From Paucimonas lemoignei (GTDB lineage: Bacteria; Pseudomonadota; Gammaproteobacteria; Burkholderiales; Burkholderiaceae_D), in NCBI RefSeq assembly GCF_004342585.1, contig NZ_SLZQ01000002.1, forward strand, positions 406,331 to 470,330: a stretch of 64,000 bases of DNA. Direction: 5' to 3'. Of the stretch, positions 56,574 through 64,000 are shown piece by piece (position 1 is the stretch's first letter; each line of letters opens with the position of its first letter). A program made the translations under genes and the position numbers. The notes under the pieces were generated by a model. It had not been told where the DNA came from and did not search any database. It saw nothing but the letters and a program-made list of their open reading frames with translations.

Positions 56574-57860
56574 TTATTTCATGAATGGGCCCCAGCTCGG
56601 CTCGCGGATGTCGCCTGCCTGGGTGCTCAGCTTGTACCGGGTACGGCCGTCAGCCGATACCACTGCCAGCGCGTCGCGTCCGCCGGATGCGGTCGCGTAC
56701 ATGATGTATTTGCCGTTAGGCGAAAAGCTGGGGGATTCGTCGCTGCTGGAATCGGACAGGCGCAGCTCCTGGCCGTTTGCCAAGTCCATCACATAGAGCT
56801 GGAAGCGGCCGTCGCGGCGCGAAATGTAGGCCAGTGTCTTGCCGTCGGGAGAAATGCGCGGGCTGATGTTGTAGCTGCCACGGAAGGTCACGCGCTGGGC
56901 ATCGCCACCATTGGCCGGCATACGGTAGATTTGCGGGCCGCCGCTGCGATCACTGGTGAAATAGATGGTTTGGCCATCGGCCGAGAATTGCGGTTCGGTT
57001 TCGATGCCGTTGGTATTGGTCAGGCGGCGCAGGCCGCTGCCATCGGCGTTGACCATGTAAATCTGCGTCAGGCCTTCACGCGCCAGGGCGATAGCAAGCC
57101 GGCTGCCATCCGGCGACCAGGCTGGCGCCGAATTGCTGCCCTTGAAGTTGGCTACCGCGATGCGATCACGGGTCACCAGGTTTTGCACGTACACCACCGG
57201 CTTCTTGTTTTCAAAGGAGACATAGGCGACCTTCGTGCCATCCGGCGACCAGGCCGGCGAGATGATCGGTTCGTTGGAACGCAGCGCCACGTGCACGCCT
57301 TCGCCATCGGCGTCGGCGACTTCCAAGCGATATTCCTTGCCAGCTTTGGTGACGTAGGCGACACGAGTAGCGAAAGCGCCGCGGATACCCAGGAGCTTTT
57401 CGAAAATGTCATCGGCGATCTTGTGTCCCGCGAGGCGCGTGAATTGCGGCTGCACCGCCATGGCCAGGCCGGAAAGCTGCGAACCTGCGACGGTGTCGAG
57501 GAGCTTGTAGCGCACATCGAAGCGGCCGTCGGCCAGGCGTTGCACGCTGCCGACCACCAGCGCATTGGCGCCGCGGCCTTTCCAGTCGGCGTACTTGACC
57601 GGCGTGGTTTCCGAAATCGCCATGCCGGTGTCGATGACCCGGAAATAACCGCTGCGTGCCAGGTCGGCCTTGATGATGGCGCTCACCTGTTGCGGCGCCA
57701 CGCCTTCATCGGCAAAGGCGGCGATGGCAATCGGAATCTGGTTGGCGCCCACGCCTGAGATTTCCACGCGCAACTGGGCATGAGCTGAAGTCGCTGCAAG
57801 CAGACCAAGCAGCGCTACCAGGCGGACGAAATAACTGCGGAGGAATGACTTATTCATCAT
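56574..57860 (-). CDS. tolB: Tol-Pal system beta-propeller protein TolB
   Basis: TolB is a periplasmic protein with an N-terminal domain and a six-bladed propeller that binds Pal. The 428-residue precursor has a signal peptide (VRLVALLGLLAATSAHA) and repeated propeller strands (PAWSPDGSRLAIAL, PRISPDGKTLAYIS, PSFSPNGKYIMYAT). The start MMNKSFLRSYF lies 3 bp after the tolA stop. An ATG one codon later is equally possible. Confidence 0.97.
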   Translation of the reverse strand: MMNKSFLRSYFVRLVALLGLLAATSAHAQLRVEISGVGANQIPIAIAAFADEGVAPQQVSAIIKADLARSGYFRVIDTGMAISETTPVKYADWKGRGANALVVGSVQRLADGRFDVRYKLLDTVAGSQLSGLAMAVQPQFTRLAGHKIADDIFEKLLGIRGAFATRVAYVTKAGKEYRLEVADADGEGVHVALRSNEPIISPAWSPDGTKVAYVSFENKKPVVYVQNLVTRDRIAVANFKGSNSAPAWSPDGSRLAIALAREGLTQIYMVNADGSGLRRLTNTNGIETEPQFSADGQTIYFTSDRSGGPQIYRMPANGGDAQRVTFRGSYNISPRISPDGKTLAYISRRDGRFQLYVMDLANGQELRLSDSSSDESPSFSPNGKYIMYATASGGRDALAVVSADGRTRYKLSTQAGDIREPSWGPFMK

Positions 57861-57863
57861 GGC

Positions 57864-58817
57864 TTACTGTTCTTTCGGTCGATGGATCACTGGGAAGCCC
57901 GAGGGGACGGTGCCGGATTTGTCAGGCGGGAAAGGCGCCGACAATTCAATTGCCCGCTTCACCGCCTCGTCAAAAGCCGGAATGCCGGAGGATTTTACCT
58001 TGCGCGGGGCGCCGCGCAGCGATCCATCCGGGAAAAGCTGTACATCGTATTCCACGGCCGGATTGCCCTGCAGGTCCCCAGGCACGACAAAAGCCGTATT
58101 CGACTTGATCTTGGCCGCAACCTTGGCCGCATAGCTCGGGTCGCCGCGCATGCCCTGTGATTTGGCCGCTGTGCCGGTGCCTCCGCTGCCAGCCGGACCG
58201 GCAAGATTCTTTTGCGCATCCTTTCGCATTGCCGCCAGCAATTTGGCATCCAACGCTTCCTGGCGCTTGCGCTCGGCTTCCGCTTTTTCCTTCTTGGCGA
58301 TTTCAGCCTTTTCCTTTTCCAGGGCCAGCTGCTTTTCCTTTTCCTTCTTCGCCAATTCCTGCTTTTCTTTTTCCAGCCGATCCTTCTTCTCTTTCTCCAG
58401 CTGCGCCTGTTTCTCTTTTTCTATGCGCTCTTTTTCTTCTTTCAGGCGCGCCAGCCTTTCTTCCTCTTCACGCTTGGCTTTTTCTTTTTTCTTCTTTTCC
58501 TGCTCCAGCGTGATATCGGGCTGCTTCTCCGGCGTTTTTACTTCGGGTTTGGGCTCCGGCTTGCTGACAGGCTCAGGTTCCGGGCGCGGCTTGGGTTCCG
58601 GCACAGGCTCTTCCTGAGGCGGCAGAGGCTGCTTTGGTGCAGCATCCTTGGCCTGCATGTCCCAGACTTCAGCCTCGATCGCCACAGGCGTTTCGCTTTG
58701 CCAGCGGATACCAATCCACAGGAAGGCAAACAGCGCGGCATGCACTGCCACCGCCAACGCAATGGCGCGCCAGCTGCCTGGTTCCTTGGGAACGGAATAC
58801 GGAGTCGAATCAGCCAT
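57864..58817 (-). CDS. tolA: Cell envelope integrity protein TolA
   Basis: TolA spans the periplasm from the inner membrane to reach TolB-Pal. The 317-residue protein has one membrane helix near residues 17-38 (WRAIALAVAVHAALFAFLWI), a Pro/Glu-rich segment, and a long Lys/Glu/Ala helix (EKEKQLALEKEKAEIAKKEK). The C-terminal TonB-like domain includes GNPAVEYDVQLFPDGSLRGA. It lies 9 bp after tolR and 3 bp before tolB. Confidence 0.95.
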   Translation of the reverse strand: MADSTPYSVPKEPGSWRAIALAVAVHAALFAFLWIGIRWQSETPVAIEAEVWDMQAKDAAPKQPLPPQEEPVPEPKPRPEPEPVSKPEPKPEVKTPEKQPDITLEQEKKKKEKAKREEEERLARLKEEKERIEKEKQAQLEKEKKDRLEKEKQELAKKEKEKQLALEKEKAEIAKKEKAEAERKRQEALDAKLLAAMRKDAQKNLAGPAGSGGTGTAAKSQGMRGDPSYAAKVAAKIKSNTAFVVPGDLQGNPAVEYDVQLFPDGSLRGAPRKVKSSGIPAFDEAVKRAIELSAPFPPDKSGTVPSGFPVIHRPKEQ

Positions 58818-58826
58818 CTTTCCTGT

Positions 58827-59267
58827 TTACCTGGTTGCCAGTCCCACGCGGTCAATGCCGACCTTTTTCGCTTCGGATAACACCTGGATCACTTCGTCGT
58901 ACTTGATTTCCTTGTCGGCGGCGATCATTACCGGCATGCCGGGATGCGCCGCATGCATATCGCGCAGGGTGTTGATCAGCTCGTCGCGGCTGGCGACAGT
59001 AACGGCTTGCGCCGCGCCGCTCTTGCTGCCGCCGATTTTCACGGTGGTCTGCGAGTCCGGCTTCATGGACACCTGAATGTATTCAGAAGGCGGTTGCGCC
59101 GACCTGCCGGCATTCGGCAGATTGATCACGGTCGGATCGGCGATCGGCGCCGTCACCATGAAAATCACCAGCAAGACCAGCATCACGTCAATGTAGGGCA
59201 CCACATTGATGTCTGACTTGAATTTGCGGCTGCGTCCGCCGCGCATCGATCCGGATATGGAAGCCAT
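58827..59267 (-). CDS. tolR: Tol-Pal proton channel protein TolR
   Basis: TolR forms the proton-conducting stator with TolQ. The 146-residue protein has a single membrane helix with the key Asp in VVPYIDVMLVLLVIFMVTAP, then a periplasmic domain (VMIAADKEIKYDEVIQVLSE). It starts 12 bp after tolQ. The length and motif are typical of the ExbD/TolR family. Confidence 0.96.
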   Translation of the reverse strand: MASISGSMRGGRSRKFKSDINVVPYIDVMLVLLVIFMVTAPIADPTVINLPNAGRSAQPPSEYIQVSMKPDSQTTVKIGGSKSGAAQAVTVASRDELINTLRDMHAAHPGMPVMIAADKEIKYDEVIQVLSEAKKVGIDRVGLATR

Positions 59268-59279
59268 GACTCTTTCCTC

Positions 59280-59981
59280 TTAACGAACCTGGCGCTGCAG
59301 GATGTTCGAGAACTCTTCGATGAAACTCTCGAAGCGAATCGCCAGACGATCGATATCGTGCGAGTAGCGGTTGAATGCCACCACTGCCGGAATCGCTGCA
59401 AACAGGCCGATGGCCGTGGCAATCAGCGCTTCGGCAATACCAGGCGCCACAGCAGCCAGCGTGGCCTGCTGCACGTTTGCCAGGCCGCGGAAGGAATTCA
59501 TGATGCCCCAGACGGTGCCGAACAAGCCGACATACGGCGATACCGAGCCGACCGAAGCAAGAAACGCCAGGTGCGATTCCAGCGCATCCATCTCGCGCTG
59601 GTATGCCGCACGCATCGCGCGCCGGGCGCCGTCGACCAAGTTGTTGGCATCGACGCCAGGCCTGCCGGCAAAGCTTGCCTTGGCCTTGTTGAATTCACTC
59701 ATCCCGGCTTCGAAGATGCGTTCCAGCGCGCCGGTCTGGTCAGGATTGCGGCGGCGGGTCGAAACGGCGTCTTCATACAAGGTGTTCAGATTGCCGCCTG
59801 CCCAGAAATTACGCTCGAATTCCTCGGTCTGTGACTTGGCGCTCTTGATGGCGAACAGCTTGCGGAAGATATAGGTCCAGCTCATCAGCGAGACCGATGC
59901 CAGCAGCAGCATCACTAACTGGACCAGCAAAGAGGCGTTGGAGATCAGGGAAAGAAAGGAAAGATCTTGTGCGACTGTCAT
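59280..59981 (-). CDS. tolQ: Tol-Pal proton channel protein TolQ
   Basis: TolQ is the multi-helix partner of TolR in the proton motor. The 233-residue protein has an N-terminal helix (LVQLVMLLLASVSLMSWTYI) and two later helices with the family motifs FLASVGSVSPYVGLFGTVWG and IGLFAAIPAVVAFNRYSHDI. It starts 88 bp after ybgC on the same strand, in the usual ybgC-tolQ order. Confidence 0.97.
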   Translation of the reverse strand: MTVAQDLSFLSLISNASLLVQLVMLLLASVSLMSWTYIFRKLFAIKSAKSQTEEFERNFWAGGNLNTLYEDAVSTRRRNPDQTGALERIFEAGMSEFNKAKASFAGRPGVDANNLVDGARRAMRAAYQREMDALESHLAFLASVGSVSPYVGLFGTVWGIMNSFRGLANVQQATLAAVAPGIAEALIATAIGLFAAIPAVVAFNRYSHDIDRLAIRFESFIEEFSNILQRQVR

Positions 59982-60069
59982 AAGAACGCTTGAGCGAATA
60001 ATCGAATTGAATATGAATTAATCAGCAAACCCGGCATGGTGCCGCCATTCGCCAGTAATGAGAGCTTGC

Positions 60070-60495
60070 CTAATGATTGCCCTGGAATTTTGCCCGCATG
60101 TCATCTGGAATTGGGCAAGGGCGGAGATTTCCCGCGCTTACACACACAACCGTCACCGACCCATCGGCCAGCAAAGTGGTTTGCTCCCCTGCGGTGCGCC
60201 AGGCCTCTTGTCTGAGTTGCATGGATGCACCGCCTAAGCGTTCGACAGCAACAACTAATTTCAGTTCGTCATCTAATTTCGCTGGAGCATGATATTCAAT
60301 GGACGCTCTCTTCACAATGAAGAGCAAACCATGCGTTTCATTCAATATTTGCTGGTTAAAACCCAATGCGCGCAGCCATTCCGTCCGTGCCCGCTCAAAA
60401 AACTTGAGGTAGTTAGCATAAAAGACGACGCCGCCCGCATCGGTATCTTCGTAATAGACACGAACGGGCCAGCTGAATTGGGTATCGGTTGTCAT
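60070..60495 (-). CDS. ybgC: Acyl-CoA thioesterase YbgC, Tol-Pal associated
   Basis: YbgC is a hot-dog-fold thioesterase encoded with the tol genes and linked to phospholipid synthesis. The 141-residue protein has the active-site segment YYEDTDAGGVVFYANYLKFF with the catalytic Asp, and FIVKRASIEYHAPAKLDDEL. I chose the ATG at 60495 (MTTDTQFSWPVRV). The extension to 60546 runs into the end of the SDR gene and does not look like the family. Confidence 0.95.
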   Translation of the reverse strand: MTTDTQFSWPVRVYYEDTDAGGVVFYANYLKFFERARTEWLRALGFNQQILNETHGLLFIVKRASIEYHAPAKLDDELKLVVAVERLGGASMQLRQEAWRTAGEQTTLLADGSVTVVCVSAGNLRPCPIPDDMRAKFQGNH

Positions 60496-60526
60496 GCTGT
60501 AAAGCGAGAGGCGGGATTCGGATTGA

Positions 60527-61288
60527 TCATGGCTGGCCCGGCACATTCCGCTTGATCGCGAAGGGAGCGAATCCCTGGCAGGTCGGCATCATCTCGATAT
60601 GGTTGATATTGACATGCGCCGGCAGGGTGGCGACCCAGAAAGCGGCTTCAGCCACATCCTCCGCAGTCAGCGGCACAGTGCCTTCATACACTTTGGCCGC
60701 CGCCACATCGTCGCCACGAAAACGCACATTCGAGAATTCGGTGCCCCCCGCCAGGCCCGGGGCGATATTGGTTGCCCGAACGCCCGTGCCGGCCAGATCC
60801 CCGCGCAGGTTGCGAGTGAATTGATCGACAAATGCCTTGGTTGCGCCATACACGTTCCCACCCGGGTAAGGGTAGGTGCCAGCGATCGAGCCTATATTAA
60901 TAATGGTGCCGCTACCGCGCGCCACCATTTCCGGCAGCAGCAGGCGTGTCATGGTCACGAGGCCCTTGCAATTGGTCTCGATCATGGTTTCCCATTCGTC
61001 CAATGATGCTTGCTGTGCGGGTTCGACGCCGAGCGCCAGGCCGGCATTATTGATGAGGACATCGATGGCGCGCCATTCGGCCGGCAGCGCGGCAAGCGCG
61101 TCGATAATGGAAGATTTGCTGGTGACATCCAGGGCGATCGGCAAGACCGCATCGCCGAATTCTCGGGCCAGGCCATCCAGGCGATCGCGGCGGCGACCGG
61201 TGGCAATCACTTTGTGACCGTGGCGTGCAAACTTGCGGGCCATTTCCTCGCCAAAGCCGGAGGTGGCGCCGGTAACGAAGACAATCAT
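60527..61288 (-). CDS. ydfG: Short-chain dehydrogenase/reductase (YdfG-like)
   Basis: The 253-residue protein is a classical SDR with TGATSGFGEEMARKF (cofactor site), LINNAGLAL, the catalytic Ser in IINIGSIAGTYPYPGGNVYG and the YxxxK in YGATKAFVDQF. It matches YdfG, an NADP-dependent 3-hydroxy acid dehydrogenase active on serine and 3-hydroxypropionate, including the ending of the form NINHIEMMPTCQGFAP. An AAGGA site precedes the ATG, and a TATAAT lies on the minus strand at 61318-61313. It is upstream of ybgC but probably not part of the Tol function. Confidence 0.9.
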   Translation of the reverse strand: MIVFVTGATSGFGEEMARKFARHGHKVIATGRRRDRLDGLAREFGDAVLPIALDVTSKSSIIDALAALPAEWRAIDVLINNAGLALGVEPAQQASLDEWETMIETNCKGLVTMTRLLLPEMVARGSGTIINIGSIAGTYPYPGGNVYGATKAFVDQFTRNLRGDLAGTGVRATNIAPGLAGGTEFSNVRFRGDDVAAAKVYEGTVPLTAEDVAEAAFWVATLPAHVNINHIEMMPTCQGFAPFAIKRNVPGQP

Positions 61289-61469
61289 CGCTATCCTTTT
61301 GAATAACTGTTTATTATAGGCAAAAATACTCGAAGGCGCTCAAATCAAGCGCTGCAGTCTATCTGAGTTAGTTATTATTGCTTTCGTGACCATTGTCACC
61401 GTTTTGACTTAACTGAGGTTTGAGCTGCAGTCGGCCGTGCTGACGTAATTGGCTTGGCAAGCGGAATTC

Positions 61470-61498
61470 TTGCTCAAATCAAGGGCTTATCATACAAT
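61470..61498 (+). promoter_or_regulatory. Promoter of the glyA riboswitch transcript
   Basis: TTGCTC (61470-61475) and TACAAT (61493-61498) are separated by exactly 17 bp. Transcription would start near 61505, just before the first stem of the riboswitch. The rest of the 417-bp gap upstream (61289-61469) shows no gene or strong structure. Confidence 0.7.
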
Positions 61499-61510
61499 TT
61501 ATGACCATTT

Positions 61511-61610
61511 CGTCTCACGTGACTGGCGAAAAACCGGATTCCGCATTCCGGACAAGGTGGAGATCCACCGGGGAACGTGAGGCTTCTTCCGCCGTTCGCC
61601 TGGGCAGCCC
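61511..61610 (+). ncRNA. ZTP (pfl) riboswitch upstream of glyA
   Basis: The region has the ZTP-riboswitch layout. P1 is CTCACGT (61514-61520) with ACGTGAG (61575-61581). GACTGGCG lies at the 5' junction, a GGTGG/CCACC hairpin is at 61556-61569, and GGGGAACG follows. The conserved 3' block CGCCTGGGCA is at 61597-61606. GGCG (61525-61528) can pair with CGCC (61597-61600). These RNAs sense ZMP/ZTP, which build up when 10-formyl-tetrahydrofolate is short, and turn on one-carbon genes such as glyA. Recognition is by memory of the consensus. Confidence 0.88.
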
Positions 61611-61636
61611 AAATGGAAAGCACGACTGAGGCTGCC
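61603..61636 (+). promoter_or_regulatory. Candidate switching hairpin of the glyA riboswitch
   Basis: GGCAGCC (61603-61609), which includes the end of the conserved aptamer block, is fully complementary to GGCTGCC (61630-61636). Forming this 7-bp stem would break the ligand-binding core. No T-run follows, so the control step may be on translation or Rho rather than intrinsic termination. Confidence 0.5.
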
Positions 61637-61705
61637 TGTCATTTCCTATTGGCCCTCACTCGACCGAGCCTAGGCACTTTGAATTAATCAAACTGGAGTA
61701 ATCTC

Positions 61706-62953
<1,248 letters not shown>

Positions 62954-63044
62954 TCGATGGCATGGCGCCTTCGCAATTGCAGTAAGCGGAGGCGTCAATT
63001 GGACAAGCAATACGGTGTGAACTGACTGAAGCGAGCCGCGTGCG

Positions 63045-63515
63045 ATGAAATGCCCTTTCTGCCACCACGAAGATACACAAGTTATCGATACCAGGGTATC
63101 GGAAGAGGGAGATTCGATTCGCCGCCGGCGCCGCTGTGCGCACTGCGACAAGCGATTCACCACTTATGAGCGAATCGAATTGGCGATGCCCGTCATCGTC
63201 AAGAAAAACGGCAGCCGAACCGAATTCGATCCGACCAAGCTGCGTGCCAGTTTCATGCTGGCCTTGCGCAAGCGTCCCGTTTCTGCCGAAGCTGTCGATG
63301 CAGCCATTCATCGAATCGAAGAAAAACTGCGCTCCAGCGGCGAGCGTGAAGTCATATCCGGACATGTCGGCGAGCTGGTCATGCGAGAACTGAAGCGCAT
63401 GGATAAGATCGCCTATATCCGCTTCGCTTCTGTTTATAAAAGTTTCGAAGACATTGCTGAATTTGAGGATGCGATTGCGGAAGTTGGTCACGACCGTAAA
63501 TCCGTCGCTAAATAA
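63045..63515 (+). CDS. nrdR: Transcriptional repressor NrdR
   Basis: NrdR represses ribonucleotide reductase genes according to the ATP/dATP balance. The 156-residue protein has an N-terminal zinc ribbon ([17 protein letters not shown] and [15 protein letters not shown]) and an ATP-cone domain ([37 protein letters not shown]). The glyA-nrdR neighbourhood is common in Proteobacteria. After its stop there is no protein gene up to the window end. Confidence 0.97.
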   Translation: MKCPFCHHEDTQVIDTRVSEEGDSIRRRRRCAHCDKRFTTYERIELAMPVIVKKNGSRTEFDPTKLRASFMLALRKRPVSAEAVDAAIHRIEEKLRSSGEREVISGHVGELVMRELKRMDKIAYIRFASVYKSFEDIAEFEDAIAEVGHDRKSVAK

Positions 63516-63574
63516 GGCGTTAATGACAAAGCAATAACGAGCTGGCGGGCAGTAAAAATATTCGCCAAAAGCCG

Positions 63575-63603
63575 TAGACGGCCTGCGCCTAAAGCTGCAT
63601 AAT
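63575..63603 (+). promoter_or_regulatory. Upstream promoter of the rRNA operon (P1)
   Basis: TAGACG (63575-63580) and CATAAT (63598-63603) are separated by 17 bp. The sequence after the -10 (ending GCTGCTGACG) is repeated after the downstream promoter 298 bp away. The 485-bp region 63516-64000 holds only these promoters and the rRNA leader. Confidence 0.55.
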
Positions 63604-63872
63604 CCTGTTCTTCGCTGCTGACGCCGATTGAAAAAACGGCGCCGGTGACGAAGTAGAGATGTTAGGTAGCAGAAGTTCGTCACACGTCCTCCTGGTGGTG
63701 CCTCTCCCTCGCAGTACATATCGATTCGGGCTTTGTTCTGGATTGATTGGTTTTGCCAAGTAAATTGACTTGGTGGCGAGAAGGGCGCTAAGCGATATGA
63801 GCCTTAAATTAAAGGCTTGATGTCAGAGCCGGTAGGAGCTGTAAGAAATAAGTTTTTTCTGACAGCGAGGTG

Positions 63873-63901
63873 TTGACAGTGACTCTGAAGTGCTTCATAA
63901 T
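63873..63901 (+). promoter_or_regulatory. Downstream promoter of the rRNA operon (P2)
   Basis: A perfect TTGACA (63873-63878) and CATAAT (63896-63901, 5 of 6) are separated by 17 bp, a near-consensus promoter. The initial transcribed region is TCGTTTCTCTGCTGCTGACG, and the boxA of the leader follows 70 bp later. Confidence 0.85.
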
Positions 63902-63970
63902 CTCGTTTCTCTGCTGCTGACGAACACGACGCTTCGCAGCAACGCTGAAAGCACAGCGGGGCAGGTAGGA

Positions 63971-63986
63971 TGATCTTTAACAATTA
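63971..63986 (+). promoter_or_regulatory. boxA antitermination element in the rRNA leader
   Basis: TGATCTTTAACAATTA closely matches the boxA region of proteobacterial rRNA leaders (TGCTCTTTAACA in E. coli), which recruits Nus factors. It implies that a 16S rRNA gene begins shortly after the window end. Confidence 0.8.
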
Positions 63987-64000
63987 ACAGCCGATAAGTG

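Noticed and set aside
63516..64000. Protein-coding gene after nrdR
   Set aside because: Frames in this stretch are short and lack ribosome-binding sites. The promoters and boxA explain the region as an rRNA operon leader.

Overview
The window is a gene-dense chromosomal segment of a betaproteobacterium. Gene content and order (yhdP-nitrilase-tldD, ileS-lspA-coaBC, ybgC-tolQRAB-pal-cpoB, glyA-nrdR, glnE, AroG-type DAHP synthase) and the moderately high GC suggest Burkholderiales, most likely an Oxalobacteraceae relative (Herminiimonas, Collimonas or Herbaspirillum type). That placement is inferred from synteny and protein character, not from a search. No phage, insertion sequence or CRISPR array was seen. 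The window ends inside the leader of a ribosomal RNA operon.

Layout. 1-6450 (minus): coaBC (cut by the window edge), lspA, ileS, ribF, rsmE. 6696-9765 (plus): transketolase and GAPDH, closed by a strong terminator. 9889-15437: an unusual RecQ with a 14-bp repeat array at its 3' end, a two-fold duplicated membrane protein, and glnE. 15631-23712 (plus): yhdP, a nitrilase-family amidase, tldD and an AroG-type DAHP synthase. The last is preceded by what reads as a complete transcription attenuator, with a Phe/Tyr/Trp-rich leader peptide. 23773-26436: aspartic protease, small unknown protein, yajQ and divergent murB. 26633-29273 (minus): argF-argG-ppnP. 29416-31871: a GbsR/MarR-type regulator with two matching palindromic operators, one before itself and one before an epimerase/DoxX-like plus DUF2269 membrane operon. 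31883-36952: rsgA, phhB, an M48 protease, orn, a SEC-C protein and an SrkA-like kinase.

37018-55004 is the accessory part. It holds a lone receiver and lone Hpt protein, two paralogous unknown proteins coupled to a DyP-type peroxidase, a catalase-like heme protein convergent with it and overlapping its end, and a 1767-residue STAND/GAF/hybrid histidine kinase with a degenerate kinase remnant at its N-terminus. It continues with a 1048-residue tail-anchored coiled-coil protein containing 119-residue tandem repeats, a TPR protein and an L,D-transpeptidase with related C-terminal domains, and an EAL-HDOD protein whose EAL motif is lost. 55088-64000: tRNA-Lys, the tol-pal system, an SDR enzyme, glyA under a ZTP (pfl) riboswitch, nrdR, and tandem promoters plus boxA of an rRNA operon reading out of the window.

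The strongest non-standard signals are the aromatic attenuator before aroG, the paired regulator operators, the DyP/catalase-like cassette, and the giant sensor kinase next to the giant coiled-coil protein.
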